A stretch of 64,000 nt of DNA from Devosia indica (GCF_003056405.1 NZ_PYVZ01000006.1:1-64000); one strand, 5' to 3'. Positions 41,744 to 50,893 are shown, counted from the stretch's first letter. Numbers and translations are program-made. The notes: generated by a model from the sequence alone, not told the origin.

Positions 41744-42080
41744 GATGGGCTGCTCCTTTACCGGTTGATGCCTCCACGAAGCCTTGCAGCGGAACCCGCC
41801 ACCGGTTGGATTTTCCGCAAGGGAAAAGCCTGCTTCGTGTGTGAAATCACGTTCGACCCGTGCCGAACGCGTGGCTGCTATATGCCAAGGCGGTGCGAGA
41901 AGCAACCCAGAACAGCAGGCAAAGCGGGCGCCTGCGGCATTCACGACAATTTCAAGCAACCGGCGGCGCCGATGTGGTATTGATTAACCATAGACCCGCG
42001 CCCAGACGCGGGGACAAGGGTGAGAACCCCTGAGCGAGGGAGGAAGGGCCCCCAAAGGCTCGCCTCCCCCGCGTTTTCGT
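41744..42080 (-). other. rpsB leader and dnaE-rpsB spacer
   Basis: A 337-base stretch with no gene. Its rpsB-proximal part is the predicted leader of about 125 bases following the promoter at 41877-41905. The dnaE-proximal part is GC-rich with small stems (CCCGCG/CGCGGG near 41997-42014) that may end dnaE transcripts, but none has a clear T-run. Confidence 0.5.
41877..41905 (-). promoter_or_regulatory. Predicted rpsB promoter (-35 TTGCTT, -10 TATAGC, 17-bp spacer)
   Basis: On the minus strand TTGCTT (41905-41900) and TATAGC (41882-41877) are exactly 17 bp apart, about 135 bases before the rpsB ATG. Best promoter match in this spacer; it would drive the rpsB-tsf string. Confidence 0.6.
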
Positions 42081-45000
42081 TTACGCGAAGCGAACATCGG
42101 TCACACCTTCAAGCGCCTTGATGCCGCCGGCGACTTCGGCCGTGACGTTGTACTTGCCGGGCAGTTCGATCTCGTATTCGCGCGCCCCCCCATCCCGGAT
42201 CACCACGAAATTGACCGTGCCATTGCCGCCGCGCTTGAGTTGCGCGCTGGTCGGGCCCAGGGCCTGAGGATCGGCAAGGAATACGGTCAATTGCCGGTCG
42301 ATCCGCTCGGCCATGCCTTCAATGGGTTCAGCGGACATAAGGCGCACGCTGATGCCTTCGGCACGCTCATCGGCCCCGACCTGCAGAATGACCGAATTGC
42401 CTGGCTGCAGGATAGCGCCGAACTCGTTGATCTGCTCGGAAAAGGCAATGCACTCATAGGTGCCGCTCTGATCCGACAGGGTCAGGATCATCATCGGCGT
42501 GCCCTTACGTGTTCGCCTGTCGTTTCGCGAGGAAATCGTGCCAGCGAGGCGCCCTGCCCCGGCCCCGTCCTTCACGGCGCGTTCAAAGTCGCTCCAGCGT
42601 TGGACGCGAAGCTTTTCGAACAAGTCGGCATAGGCGTCGAGCGGATGGGCTGAAAGATGGAAGCCGATGGCCGCCAGTTCGCGATCGGCCCGTTCGGTTG
42701 AATTCCAGACCGCAACCCCGGTCGGCAGGCGGAATGGCTCTTCCTCCACGCCACCAAACAGCGAGACCTGGCCGGAGCTGCGATCGGCCGTGAGGGCCTG
42801 AGCCGTGCCGATGACGGATTCGACTGCGGCAAAGGCAATTTCCCGGCGCGGAACGAGACAATCGAATGCACCCGCATTGACCAGGGTTTCGAGCGTGCGC
42901 TTATTGAGCACGCGCGGATCTACGCGGCGGGCAAAGTCCCCCAGATCCTTGAAAGGCTGGTCGCCGCGCACTTCCACAATGTGCTCGGCCATGGCCCTGC
43001 CGACGCCCTTGACCGCCGAGAGGCCGTAATGGACCCGGTCATCCTTGACCGAAAACACCACCTCGGACTGGTTGACGCAGGGCGGGACCACCTCAATGCC
43101 CTTCTTGCCGGCCTCGCGCCGGAAGTCGGAGAGCTTGTCGGTCTGGGCCATATCGAGGGTCATTGAGGCCGCATAAAATTCGTGCGGGAAATGCTCCTTG
43201 AGATAAGCAGTCTGGTAGCTGACCCAGGCGTAGGCAGCAGCGTGGCTCTTGTTGAAGCCGTAATTGGCGAACTTGGCCAACAGGTCGAAGATTTCGTCGG
43301 CGAGCGCCGCACTCACCCCGTTGGGCCCCGCGCCCTCGCGGAAGCGGATGCGCTGGTTATCCATCTCCGCCTTGATCTTCTTGCCCATGGCGCGGCGCAG
43401 CATGTCGGCCTCGCCGAGCGAGTAGCCCGAGAGAAGCTGGGCGATCTGCATCACCTGCTCCTGATAGACGATGATGCCATAGGTCTCGTCCAGCACTTCG
43501 GACAGCGCTGGATGGGGGTAAACAACCTCCTCGGTGCCGTGCTTGCGGTTGATGAAGCTGGGAATATTGTCCATCGGGCCTGGCCGATAGAGCGCGTTCA
43601 TGGCGATCAGGTCTTCGATGCGGTCGGGCTTGAGATCCATCAGTGCCCGGCGCATGCCCGCACTTTCAAACTGGAAGATGCCGTAGGTGTCGCCCCGCGC
43701 ATACAGCTTGTAGGTGGCTGCGTCCTCGATATCGATGGCGTCGATATCGAGCTCGACGCCCCGCTGCTTCACCATGTCCACGGCATAGCGGATGGTAGTC
43801 AGGGTCTTGAGGCCCAGAAAATCGAACTTGACGAGGCCAGCCGGCTCGACCCATTTCAGGTTGTATTGGGTAACCGGCATGTCGGAGCGCGGATCGCGGT
43901 ACAGCGGCAGCAGTTCCTGGAGGGGCCGGTCGCCGATGACAATACCGGCGGCATGGGTCGAGGCGTGGCGGAACAGGCCTTCGAGAGCCTTGGCGATCTC
44001 GACCAATTGCCCGACCGTCTCGTCCTCATCGGCCATCTGCTTGAACTGGGGCACCTCTTTCATGGTGCGCTCGATGGACCAGGGATCGGCCGGGTTGGCA
44101 GGCACGAGCTTGCAGATGCGGTCGACCTGGCCATAGGGCATCTGCAGCACGCGGCCGACGTCGCGCAGCACGGCGCGGGCCTGCAACGTTCCGAAGGTGA
44201 TGATCTGGGCGACCTGGCTGGATCCGTATTTGTCCTGCACGTAGTCGATGACTTCCTCACGCCGATCCTGGCAGAAGTCGATATCGAAGTCGGGCATCGA
44301 GACGCGTTCGGGATTGAGGAAGCGCTCGAACAGCAGATTGTAGCGCAGGGGATCGAGGTCGGTGATGGTGGTGGCATAGGCCACCAGGGAGCCGGCGCCC
44401 GAGCCGCGCCCCGGCCCGACCGGGATATTGTGGGCCTTGGCCCATTGAATGAAGTCGGCCACGATCAGGAAGTAGCCGGGGAATTTCATCTTCTCGATGA
44501 TACCCAGCTCGAAATCGAGCCGCTCGCGATATTCCTTCTCTTCCTTGCCCGGTGCCAGGCCGACGATTTCGAGGCGCTTGTCTAGACCCTCGACCGCGAT
44601 CTTGCGCAGGGCGGCGGCCTCGGCGGCAACCACTTCGTCTTCGGTAGCGTGCGAGCCGGCGGCGAATTTGGGCAGGATCGGCCCGCGGGTGCGCGGACGG
44701 AACGCCACGCGCCTGGCGATCTCGATGGTCGAATCGAGGGCCTCGGGCAGGTCGGAGAACAGCTCGACCATCTCAGCGCGGGTCTTGAAATAATACTGGT
44801 CGTTGAGCTTGCGCCGCTCGGTCTGGGCGAGCACGGAACTGCCAGCGATGGCCAGCAGCGCGTCGTGGGCCTCATATTCCTTCTCGGTCTTGAAGAAGGG
44901 TTCGTTGGTGGCGACCAGCGGGATGCCCTTGCGATAGGCGTAGTCGACCAGACGCGGCTCGACCGTCGTCTCCATGGGCCGGCCGTGACGCTGCAATTCG

Positions 45001-45536
45001 ATATAGAAGCGATCGCCGAACAGATCGGCCAGACGGTCCAGCCGGCGGGTTGCGTTGGCGTCCTGTCCGTTGGCAAAGGCCATGTCGATGCCGCCTTCGG
45101 GCCCGCCGGAGAGGCAGATGAGGCCCGAAAGGCTTTCGCGTGTCATCCAGTCCAGACTCGCCCGGGCCAGGCCGTCCTCGCCCTCAAGATAGGCGCGCGA
45201 GACCAGGCGCGAGAGATTGGAAAAGCCTGTTTCGGATTGCGCCATCAGGACGATGCTGGACTTGCCGGTCCAGGCGATATGCCCACGTTCGCTGACCCGT
45301 TCTTCGGCGGCGGCAAAATCGACGGCAAGTTCGACGCCAATCAGGGGCTGAATGCCCTTCTTGGCCGCTTTCTCGGAGAACTCCAAAGCGCCGAAGAGAT
45401 TGTTGGTGTCGGCGATGCCGAGAGCCGGCTGTTCGTCTTCAGCGGCCAGCTTGAGAATGGTCTCAAGCTGCAATGCCCCTTCGAGCAGCGAAAAGGCGGA
45501 ATGAACGTGAAGGTGAATGAAGCCAGGGCCGCGCAT
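42081..45536 (-). CDS. dnaE: DNA polymerase III alpha subunit
   Basis: Replicative polymerase catalytic chain, 1151 residues. The N-terminal PHP domain opens FIHLHVHSAFSLLEGAL; the palm carries the catalytic aspartates in PDFDIDFCQDRREEVIDY; finger, helix-hairpin-helix and C-terminal OB domains follow to the end. I prefer the ATG at 45536, which has AGGAG six bases away; an ATG two codons earlier is too close to that site. The full-size PHP domain and place between rpsB and lolD fit the housekeeping DnaE1, not the inducible DnaE2. Confidence 0.97.
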   Translation of the reverse strand: MRGPGFIHLHVHSAFSLLEGALQLETILKLAAEDEQPALGIADTNNLFGALEFSEKAAKKGIQPLIGVELAVDFAAAEERVSERGHIAWTGKSSIVLMAQSETGFSNLSRLVSRAYLEGEDGLARASLDWMTRESLSGLICLSGGPEGGIDMAFANGQDANATRRLDRLADLFGDRFYIELQRHGRPMETTVEPRLVDYAYRKGIPLVATNEPFFKTEKEYEAHDALLAIAGSSVLAQTERRKLNDQYYFKTRAEMVELFSDLPEALDSTIEIARRVAFRPRTRGPILPKFAAGSHATEDEVVAAEAAALRKIAVEGLDKRLEIVGLAPGKEEKEYRERLDFELGIIEKMKFPGYFLIVADFIQWAKAHNIPVGPGRGSGAGSLVAYATTITDLDPLRYNLLFERFLNPERVSMPDFDIDFCQDRREEVIDYVQDKYGSSQVAQIITFGTLQARAVLRDVGRVLQMPYGQVDRICKLVPANPADPWSIERTMKEVPQFKQMADEDETVGQLVEIAKALEGLFRHASTHAAGIVIGDRPLQELLPLYRDPRSDMPVTQYNLKWVEPAGLVKFDFLGLKTLTTIRYAVDMVKQRGVELDIDAIDIEDAATYKLYARGDTYGIFQFESAGMRRALMDLKPDRIEDLIAMNALYRPGPMDNIPSFINRKHGTEEVVYPHPALSEVLDETYGIIVYQEQVMQIAQLLSGYSLGEADMLRRAMGKKIKAEMDNQRIRFREGAGPNGVSAALADEIFDLLAKFANYGFNKSHAAAYAWVSYQTAYLKEHFPHEFYAASMTLDMAQTDKLSDFRREAGKKGIEVVPPCVNQSEVVFSVKDDRVHYGLSAVKGVGRAMAEHIVEVRGDQPFKDLGDFARRVDPRVLNKRTLETLVNAGAFDCLVPRREIAFAAVESVIGTAQALTADRSSGQVSLFGGVEEEPFRLPTGVAVWNSTERADRELAAIGFHLSAHPLDAYADLFEKLRVQRWSDFERAVKDGAGAGRLAGTISSRNDRRTRKGTPMMILTLSDQSGTYECIAFSEQINEFGAILQPGNSVILQVGADERAEGISVRLMSAEPIEGMAERIDRQLTVFLADPQALGPTSAQLKRGGNGTVNFVVIRDGGAREYEIELPGKYNVTAEVAGGIKALEGVTDVRFA

Positions 45537-45609
45537 ATGCATCTCCTGATCTGACCCTGCGGCACGGCTTGGCCGGGGTCAAACCGCCGTTGCGTCAATC
45601 CACAGCCGA

Positions 45610-45708
45610 TCACACGATGTGGGTGATGATATCCATCCAGGTCAGCGAGCCGATGGTGAAGGCGCCCAGGGTAACGAAAGCGGCGAGGTCTTTGACAAAA
45701 TCGAGCAT
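45610..45708 (-). CDS. Predicted 32-residue single-pass membrane peptide
   Basis: A complete small frame (ATG at 45708, TGA at 45610-45612) beginning MLDFVKDLAAFVTLGAF and ending THIV. GGGAGAC lies at a perfect distance before the ATG, which argues that it is translated. The middle is hydrophobic enough for one TM helix with a short charged N-terminus. I do not recognise a named family, though comparable tiny hydrophobic proteins occur in other Hyphomicrobiales. It precedes dnaE on the same strand with a 73-base gap. Upstream DNA is AT-rich with near-matches to LexA half-sites, so damage induction is possible but unproven. Confidence 0.55.
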   Translation of the reverse strand: MLDFVKDLAAFVTLGAFTIGSLTWMDIITHIV

Positions 45709-45900
45709 TCTGGTCTCCCGTGTTTCTGTAATGTTCTTGTATATTCTCTTTTTGTTCTCGTCCAGACAGGAACAGCGGTGAAACCGGGGACAGCGGTTAA
45801 TTGGTTAGGATTTCGTTAGGAGGTGTTTGGCGGGTGTTAAGATTCGGGACGTGCCGAAGATCCGGGTGACGCTGACGACCCCGGTTGCAGATGTGGACGT

Positions 45901-45960
45901 GTTCCGAGGCGCGTGCGTCTCAGTAAACTTAGATAAATAGAGACGTCGCCGCCTCGGAAC
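45901..45960. repeat. 60-bp near-perfect hairpin element
   Basis: Arms GTTCCGAGGCG...CGTCTC (45901-45921) and GAGACG...CGCCTCGGAAC (45940-45960) pair over 11 plus 6 bp with a symmetric 4-base internal mismatch, closing an 18-base AT-rich loop. No T-run flanks it on either strand. The precise ends and AT-rich loop suggest a REP-like or MITE-like element, or a structured RNA segment. Confidence 0.7.
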
Positions 45961-46200
45961 ACCGGGTTTCTCCTGCTGTCGTGGCCCCTATTGATCGCTC
46001 GTCGCAAGGTGGCCCAACCAGCAGGCAGGCTCTGGAGCGACCCAGCACCCAACCGGCTCCCCCCGCAAAAGTTCGCTGCAGTCCGTCCGACGCGGGAGTG
46101 ATGGGGAGGAGTATGGGGGAGGTTTTGCAGGCGGGGATATCTTTTCAAACAGAAGGCACACCCCTTCCCAGCTTCGCTATGCCTGCCGGCTAAGCTACGC

Positions 46201-46223
46201 GACCTCCCCATCAAGGGGAGGTC
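46201..46223. repeat. Short intergenic palindrome (GACCTCCCC/GGGGAGGTC)
   Basis: Perfect 9-bp inverted repeat around ATCAA. Similar in composition and design to the palindromes at 1677-1697 and 51068-51088. Confidence 0.55.
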
Positions 46224-46355
46224 GGCGCGGTATTTGGATTGGTATCGTGCCAAACGAAGATAACCCTTGCGGTCGTCTCAATTGTCCCGGCCCCATTGGA
46301 GCCAAGCGTTCGCTGCGCGAACCGCCTGCGAGGTCACCAGTTCGTTTCTTTATGC

Positions 46356-46373
46356 GCTTGCCCTGCGGCAAGC
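46356..46373 (-). terminator. Stem-loop directly after lolD
   Basis: GCTTGCC (46356-46362) / GGCAAGC (46367-46373) with loop CTGC, starting two bases after the lolD stop. No T-run follows on the minus strand, so it is a weak or factor-dependent terminator at best. Confidence 0.4.
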
Positions 46374-46374
46374 T

Positions 46375-47061
46375 TCAAAGACTGTGCGGCACCACCAGGC
46401 CGCCCTTGAGCGTGACAATGCGGTCGGCGCGGCGGGCGAGGTCGTGATTGTGGGTGGCGATGAGGGCGGCAGCGCCTTCGTTCTTGATCAGATCCTTGAG
46501 GGCCTCGAACACCAGGTCGCTGGTTTCGGGATCAAGATTGCCGGTCGGCTCGTCGGCCAGGATAACGCGGGGATGATTGGCGGCGGCACGGGCGATGGCA
46601 ATGCGCTGCTGTTCACCTCCGGACAATTCGGCGGGGCGATGGGCCGCGCGGGGTGCTACGCCGAGCAGGTCGAGCAGTTCCATGGCCCTGGCCTCGGCCT
46701 TGTTCTGGTCATGACCGGCAATGAGCTGCGGCATAACCACATTTTCGAGCGCGGTGAACTCGGGCAGCAGGTGGTGGAACTGGTAGACATAGCCGACGGT
46801 CGAGCGCCGGAGCTGGGTGCGGGCCCGGTCACCAAGCTGGCTGGTGGGCTGGCCGATGATCTCGATCTCGCCGCCCTGGGGGGATTCGAGCAAGCCGCAG
46901 AGATGCAGCAGCGTGGACTTGCCGGCGCCCGACGGCGCGACGAGCGCGACCAGTTCGCCGCTTTCGACGGTCAGATCGGCGGCTTCCAGCACGCGAACGA
47001 GGCGCTCGCCTTCGCCATAGTGGCGATGGACGCCGGAGAGCTTGAGATGGGGTTTACTCAT
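46375..47061 (-). CDS. lolD: Lipoprotein-releasing ABC transporter ATPase LolD
   Basis: Drives release of outer-membrane lipoproteins from the inner membrane to LolA. 228 residues: Walker [11 protein letters not shown]-loop near [11 protein letters not shown], signature [15 protein letters not shown], Walker [13 protein letters not shown], and H-loop ATHNHD. The ATG at 47061 overlaps the lolC/E end by eight bases; an earlier in-frame start would lie deeper in that gene. Confidence 0.95.
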   Translation of the reverse strand: MSKPHLKLSGVHRHYGEGERLVRVLEAADLTVESGELVALVAPSGAGKSTLLHLCGLLESPQGGEIEIIGQPTSQLGDRARTQLRRSTVGYVYQFHHLLPEFTALENVVMPQLIAGHDQNKAEARAMELLDLLGVAPRAAHRPAELSGGEQQRIAIARAAANHPRVILADEPTGNLDPETSDLVFEALKDLIKNEGAAALIATHNHDLARRADRIVTLKGGLVVPHSL

Positions 47062-48427
47062 AACGCAGGGCCTCGACCGGGTCATATTGCGCGGCCCGCC
47101 AGGCGGGATAGAGCGTGGCCAGGAAGCTCAGGCCCAGGGCCATGCAGACCACCACGGTGACCTCCATGGGGTCAGTGCGGCTGGGGAGCGAGGAGAGGAA
47201 GAAGACTTCGGGCGGGAACAGGGTCACCCCGAGCAGATTGGAGATTGACGCACGCAAGGCCTCGGCATTGGCGGCGACAATCAGGCCGACAACAGTTCCC
47301 ACCAGCGTACCAATGACGCCGATGGCGGTGCCGGTGATGGAGAAAATGCGCATGATGGCGCCACGGGTCGCGCCCATGGTGCGCAGCACGGCGATGTCGG
47401 CACCCTTGTCCTTCACCAGCATGATGAGGCTGGAGATGATGTTGAAGGCGGCCACGAGGATGATCATGGATAGAATGGTGAACATCACCACGCGCTCGAC
47501 CTGAAGGGCCGAGAAGAAGGTTTCGTTGCGCTGCTGCCAGTCGGTCAGGACCAGCGGGCGGACGTCCGGCGCCGATTGCAGACGCTGGCGCATCAGGGAC
47601 ACTTCATCGGGATCGTCTATGAACACTTCGACGGCCGTGGCGCGGGGAACGCGTTCATAGGCGGCGTCGATTTCGGCGTCGCTGGCGAGCGGATCGAGCC
47701 GTTCCATGCCGGGCTTGAGGACCTCGTCGACCATGCGGAAATAGTCCTGCGCGGCCTCGAGCGGCATGTACATGAAGAAGCTGTCGAACTCGACCATGCC
47801 CAGATTGTAGATGGCGTTGACCGGGTAAGAGCGGATCTGCGGGGTCGAGCCGAAGGGCGTCATGGCGCCATCTGGATTGATGATCTGCACCTGATCACCG
47901 ATGCCGAGGCCCAGCGTCTGGGCCAAGCGATAGCCGATGGCGACGCCCCGGCTGCCGTCCCACTGGTCGAAGCCGCCCTGCTCTGCCGAGTTGTAGAGCA
48001 GATCGAGCTTTTTGAGATTTTCCTCATCCATGCCGCGCACGGAAACGCCGGTGGACGAGCCGCGGCCGGAAGCCAGCACCTGGCCTTCGACGAAATATAC
48101 GGCGAAGGAAACGCCATCGACCTGCTCAAGGGCGGCCACGGTTTCCTTGTAGTCGGTGAACTGGCTCTCGATGGGATGGGCGGTGAAATGACCGTTCAGG
48201 CCCAAGATCTTATCGAGCAGTTCGCCGCGGAAACCATTCATCACCGACATGACGACGATGAGGGTCGCCACGCCAATGGCCACGCCGACCATGGTGAGGC
48301 TGGCAATGACCGAGATGAAGGCTTCCTTGCGGCGGGCGCGCAGATAGCGCCCGGCGATCAACCATTCGAAGCGGGCGAATGGCCGGGTTGCCCGGCCTCC
48401 CCTCGGCATTGGCGCGCTGTCGGTCAA
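47054..48427 (-). CDS. Lipoprotein-releasing ABC transporter permease (LolC/LolE family)
   Basis: Permease partner of LolD, 457 residues. N-terminal [22 protein letters not shown] leads into TM helix 1, a large periplasmic domain spans about residues 70-310, and three TM helices follow, with [15 protein letters not shown] in the conserved cytoplasmic loop. Only one permease gene is adjacent to lolD; many alphaproteobacteria use a single LolC/E-like (LolF) chain as a homodimer. ATGA overlap with proS. Confidence 0.93.
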   Translation of the reverse strand: MTDSAPMPRGGRATRPFARFEWLIAGRYLRARRKEAFISVIASLTMVGVAIGVATLIVVMSVMNGFRGELLDKILGLNGHFTAHPIESQFTDYKETVAALEQVDGVSFAVYFVEGQVLASGRGSSTGVSVRGMDEENLKKLDLLYNSAEQGGFDQWDGSRGVAIGYRLAQTLGLGIGDQVQIINPDGAMTPFGSTPQIRSYPVNAIYNLGMVEFDSFFMYMPLEAAQDYFRMVDEVLKPGMERLDPLASDAEIDAAYERVPRATAVEVFIDDPDEVSLMRQRLQSAPDVRPLVLTDWQQRNETFFSALQVERVVMFTILSMIILVAAFNIISSLIMLVKDKGADIAVLRTMGATRGAIMRIFSITGTAIGVIGTLVGTVVGLIVAANAEALRASISNLLGVTLFPPEVFFLSSLPSRTDPMEVTVVVCMALGLSFLATLYPAWRAAQYDPVEALRYE

Positions 48428-49773
48428 ATGTCGGTCATCCGTTGGGGTTCGATCAGGCCCTTGAGACGCGCGACCGCCTCGGTGAGCGGCAGCGATTCGC
48501 GCTCGCCGGTCTTGCGATGCTTGATTTCAACTTCGCCCGATTTAAGGCCACGCGGCCCCAGGATGAGCTGATAGGGAATGCCGACCAGGTCAGCGGTGGC
48601 GAATTTGGAGCCGGCCGGCTGGTCGCGATCGTCATAGAGCATGTCGAGACCGGCGGCGGTCAGCTCGGCATAGAGCTTGTCGCAGGCCGCGTCGGTGTCG
48701 GCATCGCCGGCCTTGAGATTGATCAGGACGGCCTCGAAGGGCGCGACCGAAACCGGCCAGATGATGCCGTTTTCGTCGTGGCTGGCCTCGATGATGGCCG
48801 GCACGACGCGGGTCAGGCCGATGCCGTAGGAGCCCATATGCACGATGGTTTCCTTGCCATCCTGGCCGGTGACGCTGGCCTTCATGGGCTCGGAATATTT
48901 GGTGCCGAAATAGAAGATGTGTCCAACCTCGATGCCGCGGGCGGAAACGCGCTTGTCCTCGGGCACGGCGGCTTCGTATTCGCCCTGGTCGACCATTTCC
49001 TCGGTGGCGGCGTAGAGCGAGGTCCAGTCGTTGAAGATGGGCTTGAGGTCGCCCATGAAATCGGTGTCCTGGCCGGGAATGGGCTTGTCGAGCAGGTCGC
49101 GGTGGCAGAAGACCTGGCTTTCGCCGGTTTCGGCCAGGATGATCCATTCATGGCTGAGATCGCCGCCGATGGGGCCGGTATCGGCGCGCATGGGGATGGC
49201 GGTCAGGCCCATGCGGGCATAGGTGCGCAGATAGGCCACAAACATACGCTCATAGGCCTTGACCGCGTCTTCCTTGGTCAGGTCGAAACTGTAGGCATCC
49301 TTCATGAGGAATTCGCGGGAGCGCATGGTGCCAAAGCGCGGGCGCACCTCGTCGCGGAACTTCCACTGGATGTGGTAGAGATTAAGCGGCAGGTCCTTGT
49401 AGGACTTCACATAGGTGCGGAAGATGTCGGTGATCATCTCCTCATTGGTGGGACCATAGAGGAATTCGCGCTCGTGCCGGTCCTCAATGCGCAGCATCTC
49501 CTTGCCATAGGCGTCGTAGCGCCCCGATTCGCGCCAGAGATCGGCGGACTGGATGGTGGGCATGAGCAGCTCAATCGCGCCGGAGCGATTCTGCTCCTCC
49601 TCGATGATCTTCTGCACCTTCATCAGCACCTTGTAGCCGAGCGGCAGCCAGGAATAGAGGCCGGAGGCCTGCTGGCGGATCATGCCGGCGCGCAGCATCA
49701 GGCGGTGCGAAACGATCTCGGCTTCCTTGGGCACATCACGAAGCACCGGCAGAAAATAGCGGGAAAGGCGCAT
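48424..49773 (-). CDS. proS: Prolyl-tRNA synthetase (short, alphaproteobacterial type)
   Basis: Class II synthetase of 449 residues, starting [20 protein letters not shown]. Motif 2 and 3 regions are visible ([41 protein letters not shown]), and an anticodon-binding domain closes the chain. It lacks the inserted editing domain of the E. coli type, as is usual in this class, so Ala-tRNA-Pro clearance would need a separate factor. The ATG at 49773 has GGAG; a longer frame to 49911 runs through a repeat. Confidence 0.97.
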   Translation of the reverse strand: MRLSRYFLPVLRDVPKEAEIVSHRLMLRAGMIRQQASGLYSWLPLGYKVLMKVQKIIEEEQNRSGAIELLMPTIQSADLWRESGRYDAYGKEMLRIEDRHEREFLYGPTNEEMITDIFRTYVKSYKDLPLNLYHIQWKFRDEVRPRFGTMRSREFLMKDAYSFDLTKEDAVKAYERMFVAYLRTYARMGLTAIPMRADTGPIGGDLSHEWIILAETGESQVFCHRDLLDKPIPGQDTDFMGDLKPIFNDWTSLYAATEEMVDQGEYEAAVPEDKRVSARGIEVGHIFYFGTKYSEPMKASVTGQDGKETIVHMGSYGIGLTRVVPAIIEASHDENGIIWPVSVAPFEAVLINLKAGDADTDAACDKLYAELTAAGLDMLYDDRDQPAGSKFATADLVGIPYQLILGPRGLKSGEVEIKHRKTGERESLPLTEAVARLKGLIEPQRMTDI

Positions 49774-49799
49774 GGGAACTCCGACAAAAGGGCTTATTG

Positions 49800-49848
49800 G
49801 AGCATGTTCTTGTCGGAAAACCGGCAACCACTTTTCCGGAACATGCTC
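49800..49848. repeat. Hyphomicrobiales-type palindromic intergenic repeat, copy 1
   Basis: GAGCATGTTC at 49800-49809 and GAACATGCTC at 49839-49848 are perfect inverted arms around the core CGGAAAACCGGCAACCACTTTTCCG. The core is shared with the copy at 53772-53820 and resembles a repeat very common between genes in this order. It lies just upstream of proS. Confidence 0.75.
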
Positions 49849-49931
49849 ACGTCGACTCGCAGGATTTGTTGATGCACACTCAAATCGCAACCGTCCATTC
49901 GATGCAAGCATGCAAGCTATGCAGAATCTAC

Positions 49932-49960
49932 TTGGCAGAGCGATTTTCTGTTGTTAGGGT
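49932..49960 (+). promoter_or_regulatory. Predicted promoter of the candidate small RNA
   Basis: TTGGCA at 49932-49937 and TAGGGT at 49955-49960 are 17 bp apart on the plus strand. Transcription would begin near 49967, where no protein gene follows but a folded, terminated segment does. Confidence 0.45.
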
Positions 49961-49966
49961 CCGCCC

Positions 49967-50105
49967 CAATAAAACAAAGGTGGCCCAAACCGCCGGACGT
50001 CGACAACGTCAAGGGAGGAGCGTTGGCAGCCGCTTCGTAGCGCGCCTAAGACCAACGTATTGTCGAACAAACTCATTCCAGCAGGGCCTTGTGCCCTGCT
50101 TTTTT
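49967..50105 (+). ncRNA. Candidate structured small RNA (or leader of the YjbR gene)
   Basis: The segment is bounded by a promoter-like pair and a textbook terminator. Inside, three nested stems can be read directly: TCGACAA (50000-50006) with TTGTCGA (50060-50066), CGTTGG (50021-50026) with CCAACG (50052-50057), and CGCT TCGT AGCG at 50031-50042. A purine-rich single strand AAGGGAGGAG (50011-50020) lies in the asymmetric inner loop. It does not match tmRNA, RNase P, SRP or 6S RNA in any part I can recognise. The terminator is only 20 bases before the YjbR start, so it could instead be an attenuating leader. Confidence 0.5.
50081..50105 (+). terminator. Rho-independent terminator upstream of the YjbR gene
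   Basis: GCAGGGC (50081-50087) / GCCCTGC (50093-50099), loop CTTGT, then six T. On the plus strand no annotated gene ends nearby, which is the main argument for a small RNA here. Confidence 0.85.
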
Positions 50106-50124
50106 GTTTGAGGAACAATTTACT

Positions 50125-50439
50125 ATGGTCGATGCCGCAACATTCACGCGAATTGCGTTGAGTCTGCCGGGGACGACCTCCGCGCCGCATTTCGACAGGG
50201 TCGCGTTCAAGGTGAAACGCACCTTTGCGACTCTGGCGGCCGACGGCCGGAGCGCCAATATCAAATTCACGCCAGAAGAGCAGGAATTGAAGTGCATGGT
50301 CGCGCCGGAGATATTCCGGGCCATCGACAATGGCTGGGGACGCCAAGGCTGGACGACCATGACCCTCGCATCGGCCAATGAGGCGGACATCGTAGCCGCG
50401 CTTGGGCTGGCCCATATGCACGCGGTGGCAAAGAAGTAG
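50125..50439 (+). CDS. MmcQ/YjbR family protein
   Basis: A 104-residue protein with the YjbR fold pattern: ALSLPGTTSAPHFDRVAFKV, ATLAADGRSANIKFTPEEQ and NGWGRQGWTTMTLASAN. Family members resemble DNA-binding folds but have no agreed function. The ATG at 50125 has GAGGAAC. It sits alone between proS and the DUF1467 gene, just after a terminator. Confidence 0.8.
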   Translation: MVDAATFTRIALSLPGTTSAPHFDRVAFKVKRTFATLAADGRSANIKFTPEEQELKCMVAPEIFRAIDNGWGRQGWTTMTLASANEADIVAALGLAHMHAVAKK

Positions 50440-50641
50440 TGTCGGCACCATTGCGTTGAGTGGGCCCATTTTCCGCGACCGCGGAGACAGACAGGGACGC
50501 GCCCAGCAACAGCTATAATTGTGGAAGCGGCCCCTTACCGACCTACGCTTCGCTCCAGCCATCTCCCCCGAAAGGAGAGAGGAATACACGGCGCAGCGCC
50601 AGGAGAAGCGATGCTTCTCCACCCACGAAGTGCACGAGACC

Positions 50642-50893
50642 TCAGCGGTTCCAGTAGGCCTGCAGGGTTTCGTTGCTGAGGCCCCACAGCAGCAGGGCGG
50701 TAAACAGGGCCGCCAGCGCAGTGGTGATCAGCATCTTCGAGATCAGGCGCGGGGCAACCGGCGCGCCGGGATCGGAACCCGCGACGATTTCAGCCCCCTT
50801 TTCATGGTGGCTGTGACTGCCAATGGGCAGGACGGCCACAAAAGTGAGCCACCAGACCACGAAATAGACGGCGATGAGGGATCCGATTTGCAT
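50642..50893 (-). CDS. DUF1467 family small membrane protein
   Basis: An 83-residue protein with two predicted TM helices (SLIAVYFVVWWLTFVAVLPIG and a C-terminal ALAALFTALLLWGL) around a soluble loop with HSHHEKG. Matches DUF1467, widely found in Hyphomicrobiales next to proS and RNase J. Function unknown. ATG at 50893 opens the first helix; the longer frame adds unrelated residues. Confidence 0.8.
   Translation of the reverse strand: MQIGSLIAVYFVVWWLTFVAVLPIGSHSHHEKGAEIVAGSDPGAPVAPRLISKMLITTALAALFTALLLWGLSNETLQAYWNR

Larger units (their letters stand above)
45709..46374. other. 666-base intergenic stretch with hairpin and palindrome elements
   Basis: No convincing gene. From the dnaE side it holds the AT-rich upstream region of the small peptide (45722-45757), a 60-base hairpin (45901-45960), C-rich/G-rich filler, a perfect GACCTCCCC palindrome (46201-46223), and a stem after lolD (46356-46373). 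Short open frames on both strands lack ribosome binding sites and family resemblance. Confidence 0.6.
49774..50124. other. proS-YjbR spacer with a repeat and a candidate small RNA
   Basis: A 351-base stretch between genes. It holds the palindromic repeat at 49800-49848, a promoter-like pair at 49932-49960, nested RNA stems from 50000 to 50066, and the terminator at 50081-50105. No protein-coding gene is supported. Confidence 0.6.

Noticed and set aside
40112-41983. 623-codon plus-strand frame opposite tsf and rpsB
   Set aside because: Antisense shadow of two ribosomal-string genes; no start signal and no recognisable domain.
45837-46253. Short frames on both strands in the 45.8-46.3 kb spacer
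   Set aside because: They run through the hairpin and palindromes, lack ribosome binding sites and show no domain pattern.
50011-50040. Possible five-codon leader peptide (GGGAGGAG, then TTG to TAG)
   Set aside because: The start-like TTG is part of a stem and so short a frame occurs by chance; the RNA-structure reading explains the purine run better.
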